DNA from: Maricaulis sp.
GTDB taxonomy: Bacteria; Pseudomonadota; Alphaproteobacteria; Caulobacterales; Maricaulaceae
DNA: 9,466 nt
NCBI GenBank assembly: GCA_002694345.1
Contig: NZLV01000221.1
Span: 1 to 9,466, forward strand
Direction: 5' to 3'
The notes under the pieces were generated by a model. That model was not told where the DNA came from. It did not search any database and saw nothing but the letters and a program-made list of their open reading frames with translations. The position numbers were made by a program, and so were the translations under genes. This document shows positions 1-7,700 of the stretch, piece after piece (within the stretch, counting starts at the first letter, position 1; every line of letters begins with the position of its first letter).

Positions 1-561
1 GGCGAGGCGGGCGCCCCGCAGGCTTGCCCCATCCAGTTCGGCCCGGTTGAAGCGGGCCCCCGACAAATCGGCATCATCCAGCACGGCACCGGACGCTTTC
101 ACACCCGCGAGGCGTGCACGGGCCAGATCGGCTCCGGCCAGATCGGCGCCCTCCAGAGAGGTGGTCAGTGTCTGGAACCCGCCATGTCCATCCGGACGAG
201 CATAATCGCGAAAGTCGGCGGCTCGGGCTCGGCAAGCCACCAGGCGCGCCTGTTTCATGGTGACGCCGCGCAGGTCGGCCGCATCCAGGGCCGTGCCGAC
301 CAGACTGGCCCCGTCCAGGCATGCGCCGCTGAGGCGGGCGCCCGAGAAATCAGCCCCGTCGAGCTTGGCACTGGCCAGGTCGCAGTCTCGCAAATCGGCA
401 TCCCGCCAGTCATGGTTTGAAAAATCCAGCCCGGCGAGAACGGCTCCGGTCAGCACGGCGCGTCGGCCGTCGGGCAGACCCGCCAGGAATCGGCCATGGG
501 CCAGCTGGGCCTGCTCCAGATCGGCCTGTGTCCATGCCGTAAGGGTGGATGTGTCTGTCAT
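1..561 (-). CDS. Pentapeptide-repeat protein, N-terminal 187 residues (runs off the left edge)
   Basis: The minus frame is open from an ATG at 561 to base 1, giving 187 residues with no stop, so the C-terminus lies outside the window. After a non-repeat N-terminus of about 39 residues, a large residue (Leu, Phe, occasionally Trp or Met) recurs every fifth position from L42 to F117, in A(D/x)LxG-type units such as ADLRD, ADFSG and ADLAG. This is the signature of the right-handed quadrilateral beta-helix. About 18 residues without the pattern (RDYARPDGHGG and following) interrupt it, and a second run continues from L136 to the edge. Members of the family include DNA-gyrase-protecting proteins (Qnr, MfpA), but most have no known role, and nothing here specifically marks a gyrase binder. 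There is no signal peptide, so it is probably cytoplasmic. The Shine-Dalgarno is weak (CGGCGG shortly before the ATG). The fold is secure and the function unknown. Confidence 0.9.
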   Translation of the reverse strand, partial: MTDTSTLTAWTQADLEQAQLAHGRFLAGLPDGRRAVLTGAVLAGLDFSNHDWRDADLRDCDLASAKLDGADFSGARLSGACLDGASLVGTALDAADLRGVTMKQARLVACRARAADFRDYARPDGHGGFQTLTTSLEGADLAGADLARARLAGVKASGAVLDDADLSGARFNRAELDGASLRGARLA

Positions 562-587
562 TCTGCCGCCGGAACCCGTTTGTTCAT

Positions 588-616
588 GCGATAGCCAAGC
601 CGATTTGATCTGACAA
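588..616 (-). promoter_or_regulatory. Candidate sigma-70-type promoter for the pentapeptide-repeat gene
   Basis: Read on the minus strand, TTGTCA (616-611, 5 of 6 to the -35 consensus) is followed after exactly 17 bp by TATCGC (593-588), which matches only the first three bases of the -10 consensus. Initiation near 581 would give a leader of about 20 nt before the ATG at 561. The spacing is good but the -10 is weak, so this is a candidate only. Confidence 0.35.
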
Positions 617-638
617 GCAAGCGCACGAAGCGTAAAAA
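610..638 (+). promoter_or_regulatory. Candidate plus-strand promoter overlapping the divergent one
   Basis: CTGACA (610-615, 5 of 6 to TTGACA) is followed after a 17-bp spacer by TAAAAA (633-638, 4 of 6 to TATAAT), in an AT-rich patch that stands out from the surrounding high-GC sequence. Its -35 lies on the same bases as the -35 of the minus-strand candidate, so the two would compete for RNA polymerase. A start near 645 would produce a transcript ending at the hairpin at 763-799. This is inferred from sequence match only. Confidence 0.35.
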
Positions 639-655
639 ATTTCGTTCAGCTTTCT

Positions 656-670
656 GTTCATGTCGGGTTC
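656..670. promoter_or_regulatory. Possible LexA (SOS) box, GTTC-N7-GTTC
   Basis: GTTC at 656-659 and GTTC at 667-670 are separated by exactly seven bases. This is the direct-repeat form described for LexA boxes in alphaproteobacteria such as Caulobacter. It sits in the intergenic stretch between the divergent promoter candidates and the terminator, just downstream of the predicted plus-strand start, where a bound repressor could block transcription. With only eight fixed bases, about 0.3 such matches are expected by chance on both strands of a window this size, so position is its main support. Confidence 0.25.
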
Positions 671-762
671 AGCGCGCCGCACCTAATGTCAGTCTCGAGA
701 TCAGCGAACACCCTGTAGTCCCTCGCTCGTTGGCTGGTCTCCATATCGAATAGATAGCCCTG

Positions 763-799
763 AAACGCCGGTCGCCCCCAACGACCGGCGTTTCTTATT
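763..799 (+). terminator. Intrinsic terminator, perfect 12-bp stem
   Basis: Bases 763-774 (AAACGCCGGTCG) pair without mismatch with 782-793 (CGACCGGCGTTT) around a 7-nt loop, followed by CTTATT. It lies upstream of the small gene at 894 and downstream of no recognisable plus-strand protein gene. The run of A on the 5' arm means it could also act on the minus strand, but no minus-strand gene ends here either. Confidence 0.75.
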
Positions 800-893
800 G
801 CCTGTCTGTACAGCGCATTTCTGGGGTGACAGGTTTTGTCCTGGCCCTCTGGCATTCTCCAATCATCGAAAGACACACGAGATGGAGAGCCCG

Positions 894-1145
894 ATGGCTA
901 TCGCAATCAACGCTTATATCGAAGGGGCCGGTGGCGCCCTGCGCAACATGGTGCCGCACCGCTTCCGCGACGGTTTTTTCCGCATGCAACGTCCCGGTGA
1001 CACGATCGACTGCATCCATGTCGAGGATGAACGCTCGATCTGCCGCTATCTGGCCAAGGGCTACCAGCTGGCCATGAGTGCTGCTGACGGCCACTCCATG
1101 CCGTCCTGGCAGAATTCCGAACAGGTCCGCATCGCCGTCCGTTAG
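894..1145 (+). CDS. Small uncharacterised protein (83 residues)
   Basis: I do not recognise this protein. The start was chosen at the ATG at 894 because GGAG at 884-887 lies 6 nt before it. An in-frame ATG at 882 and a TTG at 798 are less well placed, and the TTG falls inside the terminator tail. Third codon positions are strongly G/C-rich, as in the neighbours, which supports real coding. The protein begins MAIAINAYIEGAGG and has two cysteines in its central part (TIDCIHV and SICRYLAKGYQ). It shows no signal peptide and no membrane segment, so it is probably cytoplasmic. The balance of charges (RFRDGFFRMQRPGD, HVEDER) suggests a small folded domain, but no motif points to a function. It stands alone: a terminator lies upstream, and the convergent regulator gene ends 22 bp downstream. 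Confidence 0.7.
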   Translation: MAIAINAYIEGAGGALRNMVPHRFRDGFFRMQRPGDTIDCIHVEDERSICRYLAKGYQLAMSAADGHSMPSWQNSEQVRIAVR

Positions 1146-1167
1146 ACGCTGCGATCCGGCTCCTCTG

Positions 1168-2160
1168 TCACGGCAGTCCGGGAAAGTCGCTGCGGCGATG
1201 ATCCCGGACCATGTCGGCCAGGGCAGACGGTGCGATCACTTCGACCTGATCGCCCCAGGCATACAAATGCCAACACATTTCCAGCAGACCCGACGCCATG
1301 AACCTCACAATGAGGGACCCATCTTCCAGCGTTTCGCTGGTCTGGTTGGGGTGAAAGCGGAAACGGGCCGCGTGTACCGCCGCCTGTGGTGTGAATTTCC
1401 AGACCACTTCACCGAATTCGGCTTCGTTCTGGAACACGCCGAACGAGCGGTTGGCATAGACTTCCAGATCAAAATCCTCATCCCGGGCGAACCAGTCCTC
1501 CGTCAGTTCGGCGTCCACGATGTCTTCGACGCGGTAGTGGCGCATCACGCCATCGCCGCGAACCCGGTCGCGGCCCACCAGATAACGCCGCGCGCCCAGC
1601 AGCAGGCCATAGGGTTGGACTTCCCGCACGCTGGCATCCTGATCCTGCCGACCCCGATAGCGGATCTTCAGCACGAACGGCCCTTTGAGTGCCTCGGCGA
1701 TCGCACCATCGATCCGCGGATCGGACACGGGTTGCGGGCCGGGGCGGGCGGCATGGCCCATGGCTTCCAGCAGGGCTTCCTCATCCGCTTCCAGTCCGGG
1801 GCGCCGCTTGTCGGGCAAAAGCATGTTGATGGTTTCCCGGAGGGAGCGCAGCTGGGCCGCTTCCGATCCCAGTCCCTGGCGTTCCAGCGCCGTGCCGGCC
1901 AGTTCCAGCGCTGCGACCTCATCCGCTGTCGGTGCAAAGAATTCCGCCACTTTGCGCCGCGGTACCCGCCAGCGCTTGTGTCCCTGCGGATCGACATAAT
2001 CCTCGGTGTCAGGAAACACCCGGCACAGGGCATCGGTCATGCGCTGGGCGGTGCGCCGCACGCAGTCGAACTCCGCCTCGATCTCGCTCAACGAAACTCC
2101 GGCATAGTTCGACGCCATGCGCGCCAGTTGCAGCAGCTCCACTGCCTTGGAAAAGGACAT
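1168..2160 (-). CDS. WYL-domain transcriptional regulator (HTH-WYL-WCX type)
   Basis: This 330-residue protein has the layout of the YafY/PafC-like WYL family. An N-terminal winged helix-turn-helix (about 1-67, with GVSLSEIEAEFDCVRRTAQRM as the likely HTH and GHKRWRV as the wing) is followed by a linker. The WYL domain covers about 150-222 (PFVLKIRYRG, VQPYGLLLGARRYLVGRD), and the C-terminal WCX part covers about 230-318 (FDLEVYANRSFGVF, then LLEMCWHLYAWGDQVEVIAP). The name-giving WYL triplet is RYL here (192-194), a common variant. WYL proteins usually act as ligand-responsive repressors or activators, some sensing nucleic acid or nucleotides; the ligand and targets here are unknown. The ATG at 2160 was chosen over a GTG at 2202 because AGGA lies 7 nt before it and homologous proteins begin near this point. 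It is divergent from the YihY-family gene, with 115 bp between them. Confidence 0.9.
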   Translation of the reverse strand: MSFSKAVELLQLARMASNYAGVSLSEIEAEFDCVRRTAQRMTDALCRVFPDTEDYVDPQGHKRWRVPRRKVAEFFAPTADEVAALELAGTALERQGLGSEAAQLRSLRETINMLLPDKRRPGLEADEEALLEAMGHAARPGPQPVSDPRIDGAIAEALKGPFVLKIRYRGRQDQDASVREVQPYGLLLGARRYLVGRDRVRGDGVMRHYRVEDIVDAELTEDWFARDEDFDLEVYANRSFGVFQNEAEFGEVVWKFTPQAAVHAARFRFHPNQTSETLEDGSLIVRFMASGLLEMCWHLYAWGDQVEVIAPSALADMVRDHRRSDFPGLP

Positions 2161-2275
2161 CGGCCTATCCTGATGCAGCAATCGGGACCATCCCGCTTGC
2201 ACGGATCGCCATAATCACCGATTCCCGTCAGGATGAGGTCCCGGTCTTGCGGGGCAGGGGGCAGAGACGACAGAC

Positions 2276-3190
2276 ATGATCAAGAAGCTGGATCTGGACC
2301 GGGTGCGCAGCCATCCCCTGTTCAAGGCTGCCAGTGTTGTGGTGGCCGCCATCAGCCGGTCCATGGCGCGGGATGTGATGCTGTTTGCCGGCGGGGCATC
2401 CTATTTCGGCATGCTGGCCCTGTTTCCCGGCATGGCGCTGGCCATGTCGGTCTACGGTCTGACCAATTCCATCGAGGATGCTGAAGCCCAGATCGCCCGG
2501 ATCGCGGAAATCATGCCGCCTGGCGCCCAGGATTTCGTTCTGGCCCAGTTGGGCCGTCTGGCCGACGCCCCGATCTCGGCCCTGTCGGTCAATGGTGCCA
2601 TCGCCTTGGCCATTGCGCTGTTCGCCGCGTCCCGGGGCGCCAAGGCGATCATTGCCGGGCTCAACCACCTCGCGGAAGACCAGGACATCCGCAATGTGAT
2701 CCATTTCAACATCCTGGCGATGAGTTCGGTCCTGATCGGCGGGGCCTTGCTGACCTTCGCCAATCTCGCCGTGCTCGCCATTCCCGTGGTGCTGCGGCAG
2801 ATCTTCGAACTTCTGGGTCTCGACCCGCTCGACATCCGGGGCTTGTTCAATGAGTGGACAACGGCTGCGCTGGTGATGTTCGTAGCGCTGGAACTGCTTT
2901 ACCGGATGACGATGCGGCGGCGCACCGAGGCGGTCAGCTGGCGTGCCTCGACGATTGCCGCCCTGGTCTCGACCACGCTCTGGCTGCTTCTGTCCAAGGG
3001 TTTTTCGCTCTATGTCGCCCGCATGGTGGACTTCTCCGTCTATGGCTCCTTGGGGGCCCTTGTGGTCTTCCTGCTGTGGATTTATTGGTCCGCCTATGCG
3101 GTGTTTTTCGGTGGTGCACTGGCCATCGAAATCGACGCCCGGGTGCGCGCGGACCGGGAGGGGGACGCGGGTTCTACATCGGCCGACTAG
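2276..3190 (+). CDS. YihY/virulence factor BrkB family inner-membrane protein
   Basis: This 304-residue polytopic inner-membrane protein matches the YihY/BrkB family (once misnamed ribonuclease BN). Visible hallmarks are the N-terminal segment DVMLFAGGASYFGMLALFPG (about 33-52) and the C-terminal YGSLGALVVFLLWIYWSAYA (about 260-279), followed by FGGALAIEIDARVR. Several further hydrophobic stretches lie between them (about 105-125, 145-175, 195-212 and 225-248), for roughly six membrane segments. The charged N-terminus and the Arg-rich C-terminal tail fit cytoplasmic ends. Biochemical function in the family is not settled; transport or envelope roles have been proposed. The length is typical. 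The ATG at 2276 has only a purine-rich leader (GGGGGCAGAG about 10 nt upstream) rather than a clear Shine-Dalgarno, and I see no convincing promoter. A link to the divergent WYL regulator is possible but unsupported beyond position. Confidence 0.92.
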   Translation: MIKKLDLDRVRSHPLFKAASVVVAAISRSMARDVMLFAGGASYFGMLALFPGMALAMSVYGLTNSIEDAEAQIARIAEIMPPGAQDFVLAQLGRLADAPISALSVNGAIALAIALFAASRGAKAIIAGLNHLAEDQDIRNVIHFNILAMSSVLIGGALLTFANLAVLAIPVVLRQIFELLGLDPLDIRGLFNEWTTAALVMFVALELLYRMTMRRRTEAVSWRASTIAALVSTTLWLLLSKGFSLYVARMVDFSVYGSLGALVVFLLWIYWSAYAVFFGGALAIEIDARVRADREGDAGSTSAD

Positions 3191-3205
3191 CATTTTGCGG
3201 TGGCC

Positions 3206-3217
3206 GCTATATAAAAC
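3206..3217 (+). promoter_or_regulatory. Candidate -10 region ahead of scoA
   Basis: The 61-bp gap before scoA holds an AT-rich patch. GCTATATA (3206-3213) matches seven of eight positions of the Caulobacter housekeeping -10 pattern GCTANAWC. No acceptable -35 lies at the right distance: TTGCGG at 3195-3200 is too close. Transcription from here would start near 3220, about 30 nt before the ATG at 3252. It is offered because scoAB needs a promoter and nothing else in the gap resembles one. Confidence 0.3.
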
Positions 3218-3251
3218 ATGAACCAGATATCAACTTTGCACAGAGGTCTGC

Positions 3252-3955
<704 letters not shown>

Positions 3956-3956
<1 letters not shown>

Positions 3957-4615
3957 TGGCCTGGACCCGCGACGACATGGCGGCACGCGCCGCGCAAGAG
4001 CTGGAAGACGGTTTCTACGTCAATCTCGGCATTGGCATCCCCACCCTGGTGGCCAACCACATCCCGGACGGGATCGACGTGACCCTGCAGTCGGAGAACG
4101 GCATGCTGGGCATGGGGCCGTTTCCCTATGATGACGAGGTGGATGCTGACCTGATCAATGCCGGCAAGCAGACCATCACCGAACTGCGCCGCACCTCCTA
4201 TTTCTCCTCCGCCGACAGTTTCGGCATGATCCGGGGTGGTCATATCGACTTGTCCATCCTGGGTGCGATGGAGATTTCGGAAACCGGCGACATCGCCAAC
4301 TGGATGATTCCGGGCAAGCTCGTGAAGGGCATGGGCGGCGCCATGGATCTGGTCGCCGGCGTCAAGCGCGTCGTGGTGATCATGGACCACGCCAACAAGG
4401 CCGGTGAGCCCAAACTGCTCAAGGAATGCACCCTGCCGCTGACGGGCAAGGCCTGCGTCCACCGCATCATCACCACGCTGGGCGTGTTCGATGTGAAGGG
4501 CGACCATCTGGAACTCATCGAAACGGCTCCGGGTGTCAGCCTCGACGAGATCGCCGAGAAGACCGAGGCCGAGTACACCGTGGCCGAAAACCTGGTCGAG
4601 CACGCCGCGGCCTGA
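3956..4615 (+). CDS. scoB: Succinyl-CoA:3-oxoacid CoA-transferase, subunit B
   Basis: This 219-residue protein is the beta subunit of the same enzyme and carries its active site. The catalytic glutamate is E47 in SENGMLGMGP, the equivalent of the mammalian SCOT glutamate that forms the covalent glutamyl-CoA intermediate. The oxyanion-side glycines NLGIGIPTLVANH (23-35) and the downstream blocks GMIRGGHIDLSILGAMEISE, MVxGMGGAMDLVAG-like (VKGMGGAMDLVAG) and VVIMDHANKAGEPKLL are intact. GGGAG at 3943-3947 inside the end of scoA serves as the Shine-Dalgarno for the overlapping ATG. The C-terminal EHAAA is a short normal tail. A perfect hairpin terminator follows 42 bp after the stop, so scoAB looks like a complete two-gene unit. 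Confidence 0.96.
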
Positions 4616-4657
4616 CGCTGCCTGACCAAAACGTAATCTCGGCAAGTTACTGAAATG

Positions 4658-4689
4658 AAAGGCGGCTCACTGAAGCGTGAGCCGCCTTT
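4658..4689 (+). terminator. Terminator of the scoAB unit, perfect 13-bp stem
   Basis: Bases 4658-4670 (AAAGGCGGCTCAC) pair perfectly with 4677-4689 (GTGAGCCGCCTTT) around the 6-nt loop TGAAGC. The T-run is short (TTT, then ACATTGTTT). It separates scoAB from the efflux operon. The 5' arm shares its first 11 bases with the terminator at 8924. Confidence 0.8.
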
Positions 4690-4716
4690 ACATTGTTTAA
4701 TTCTACCAGCGATATC
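4687..4716 (+). promoter_or_regulatory. Candidate promoter of the RND efflux operon
   Basis: TTTACA (4687-4692, 5 of 6 to TTGACA) sits on the last bases of the preceding terminator. GCGATATC (4709-4716) matches seven of eight positions of the Caulobacter-type -10 pattern GCTANAWC, with a spacing one base longer than usual. A palindrome, CGATATCG (4710-4717), and a second GATAT at 4721-4725 overlap or follow the -10 and could bind a repressor. No regulator gene for the pump is in the window. Confidence 0.35.
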
Positions 4717-4748
4717 GGGTGATATGAGAGGCATGCGAGGAGAAACTC

Positions 4749-7700
4749 ATGCCTTTAACCCGATTGTCCCTGAACAATCCGGCCGCTGTCATGGTGGCTG
4801 TTGCATTGATCGTGCTCATGGGCGTGGTCGCGTTCACGCGTCTGCCCATCCAGTTGTTCCCGGACACGGAACGGCCCCAGGTCAATATTTCCACCTTCTG
4901 GCGGTCCGCGTCGCCGCTGGAGATGGAATCGGAAATCGTCGAGCCGCAGGAACAATTGCTGGCCGGGCTTCCGGGGCTGGAGGAGATGCGGGTCTTCACC
5001 AGTGAGGGCAATGCCTTCATCAACCTGACCTTCGCGCTTGAAACCGACATGACGCAGACGGCGATCGAAATCTCGAACCGCCTGTCGCAATTGCCGCCTC
5101 TGCCGCGCGATGCGGTCGGGCCGAATATCGGCGGTTTCGGGGGCGCTCAGCAGAGCCTGATCTGGTTCTTCGTCCAGGCCCTGCCGGACAACCCCAATGA
5201 GATCCACGACTACTCCGCCTTTATCGAGGACACGGTGATCCCGCGTCTGGAGGCGATTCCCGGCGTGGCCTCGGTGAATATCGGCTGGGGTCAGCGGCCG
5301 GAGGAATTGCAGATCACGGTCGACCCGTACCGGGCGGCCTCTCTCGGCGTGACGCTGCCGCAGATTTCGGCCGCCATTGCCAACAATCAGGACGTTTCCG
5401 GCGGCAATGCCGAGATCGGACGCCGCTCCTACCAGATGCGCTTCGAGGGCGAGTTCGACCCGTCCGAAATGGGTGATCTCGTCATCGTCTGGCGCAATGG
5501 CACGCCAGTGCGCCTGTCCGATGTCGCCACGGTGGAAGTGGCTTTTGGCGAACGCAACAACTTCACCTACCAGAACGGCAATCCGGCCATGGGTATCGAG
5601 GTCCGCCGGCAGGAGGGTGCGAATGTGCTCGCCGCTCTGGATGCGGTGAAGGCCGAGGTCGCCCTGATCAATGAGAGCCTGCTGGCCGACCGCCAGCTGG
5701 TGATGGCCCCGTCTTTTGACGCCTCCGTCTTCATCATGCGGGCGATCGATCTGTTGCGGACCAATCTGGTCCTGGGTGTGGTCCTGGCGATCTTTGGTCT
5801 CTGGCTCTTCCTGCGCCGGGCTCGCGCCACTCTGATCATCTCCATGGCGATCCCGGTTTCGCTCCTGTCGACCCTGATCGTGCTCTTCCTGCTCGGCCGT
5901 TCCCTGAATGTGATCTCGCTGGCCGGTCTGGCCTTCGCGACCGGCATGGTGATGGACGCGGCGATTATCGTGCTGGAGAACATCATCCGCCGCCGCGAGA
6001 TGGGCGAGGATGCCGACACTGCCTCGGCGAAAGGTGCCGGGCAGGTCTGGGGCGCGCTGCTGGCGTCGACCACGACGACCGTTGCCATTTTCCTGCCGAT
6101 CATCTTCACGCGGAATGCCGAAGGCCAGATTTTTGCCGACCTTGCCGTGACCATTGCGGTTGGTGTGGCGGTGTCCATGGTGGTCGCTGTGACCATCCTG
6201 CCGGTGGTGACCAAATACTGGGTCCGCGATCGCAAGACGCAGACCCGCCAGGTCCTGCTCGGCAAGGTCGCCGACTTCGTCATGATGATCTCCGACAGCC
6301 CGGCCCGGCGCCTGGGCGTGGCGGCGCTCCTGATCTCCATTCCGCTCGCCCTGACCTGGTTCATGCGGCCGGCGATGGATTATCTGCCGCCGGTGAAACG
6401 AGATGCGGTGGATGCCTTCATGATGTTCCCGCCCGGCTCCAATCTGGACTGGGTCGAGGAAGAGGTGGCCGCGACCGTGATCGAGCGGCTTGATCCCTAT
6501 ATGTCGGGCGAACAGGAGCCGGCTCTTCTCAACTATTATTTCGGCACCTTCCCGGGTGGGACGGGGGCCACGATCGGCGTGCGGGTCCAGGACCAGTCCC
6601 GCGTGGGCGAGCTGGAACAGATCATCCGGGACGAGATCATCACCGGCATTCCCGACGTGTTCGGCTTTGCCCAGCAGGGTGACCTCTTCGGTGGCTTTGC
6701 CCAGGGCGGCAATATCCAGGTCAATGTGCAGTCGGCCGATGCCGAGGCGCGTGGCCGAGCCGTGCAGACCGGCCTGTCGCTTCTGCGCCAGCGCTTTCCC
6801 GGTGTGAACATCAATGCCAACCCGCCACCCCAGGCCACGCAGCCCCGTCTGACCCTGGTTCCGGATGACCGGCGCATCCAGGAAGCCGGATGGGCCCGGC
6901 GCAATGTTGCCGGTATGATGGCGATGCTGGGGGATGGGGCCTATATCGGCGAATACTTCGACGGCGACAGCCGCATGAACATGATCCTGCGCACGACTGG
7001 CTGGGATACGCCTGACGAGCTGGCCGGCATGCCGATCGCCACGCCGTCTGGCGCCATCATTCCGCTCGGCGATCTGGTCGATATCCGCGAGGAAGTCGGG
7101 GCAGGGGCCATTCAGCGCCTCAATCGCCGCCGTACCGTCACCATCAACATCAATCAGCCCGAAGGTCTTTCGCTGGAAGAAATCCTGGACGTGGTGCAGC
7201 AGGAGGTCGAACCGGCCATGCGGGCCGAATTGCCCGCCGACGGCTCGATCACTTATGGCGGCAGTGCCGACAGTCTGAACCGGGCCATCTCGACCATGCT
7301 CATGAATATGGGCATGGCCATGGTGATCCTCTTCCTGATCCTGGCAGGCATGTTCCGATCCCTGCGCGATGCCCTGCTGGTGCTCGTGTCCATCCCGCTG
7401 GCCGGGGTTGGCGGCGTGGTCATGCTTCAGGTGCTCAACCTGTTCGTGGCTCAGCCGCTCGATCTGCTCACCATGATGGGCTTCATCATCCTGCTGGGTC
7501 TGGTCATCAACAATGCCATCCTTCTGGTCGACCAGACCCGTCAGGGTGAGCGCGAGGGGCTGGACCGTCGGTCTGCGGTGGATCAGGCCCTGCGCATGCG
7601 CTTGCGCCCGATCTTCATGTCGACGCTGACAAGCCTGCTGGGCATGCTGCCCCTCTTGCTGGTGCCCGGGGTTGGCAGTGCGATCTATCGCGGGCTGGCG

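Larger units (their letters stand above)
645..799 (+). ncRNA. Candidate small non-coding RNA (about 155 nt)
   Basis: Between a plausible promoter (-10 at 633-638) and a strong intrinsic terminator (763-799) there is no credible reading frame: the ATGs at 660 and 686 give only 8 and 10 codons. The interval contains a possible hairpin in which 697-705 (GAGATCAGC) pairs with 733-741 (GCTGGTCTC) over 9 bp with one G-U. Three further pairs (707-709 with 729-731) follow across a G-G mismatch. A terminator with no protein gene ending at it on this strand needs an explanation, and a standalone small RNA is the simplest. I do not recognise it as 6S, 4.5S, tmRNA or RNase P RNA. It could instead be the 3' end of some other transcript. 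The 5' end is approximate. Confidence 0.35.

Noticed and set aside
574..587. GAAC-N6-GTTC inverted repeat near the pentapeptide gene start
   Set aside because: The spacing fits neither the alphaproteobacterial direct-repeat LexA box nor the N4 inverted box of Gram-positive bacteria, and no other evidence supports an operator there.
644..659. GTTC-N8-GTTC as a LexA box
   Set aside because: The spacing is eight bases, one more than the alphaproteobacterial pattern. The adjacent pair at 656-670 has the correct seven.
640..800. tRNA, 6S, tmRNA or SRP RNA in the intergenic stretch
   Set aside because: No cloverleaf, no SRP-type conserved loop, and the 3' end is a plain terminator hairpin instead of the processed ends of 6S or tmRNA.
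795..1094. Minus-strand frame of 99 codons opposite the small gene at 894
   Set aside because: It has no good ribosome binding site. The plus frame has a well-placed GGAG and better third-position G/C bias.
1078..2214. Plus-strand open frame of 378 codons opposite the WYL regulator
   Set aside because: The minus strand encodes a clear HTH-WYL-WCX protein across the same bases. The plus-strand translation has no recognisable domain, starts inside the small gene at 894, and is the usual mirror frame of high-GC coding DNA.
2228..3193. Minus-strand open frame of 321 codons opposite the YihY-family gene
   Set aside because: The translation is rich in Arg, Gln, Gly and His with no fold features, whereas the plus strand shows family-specific membrane segments.
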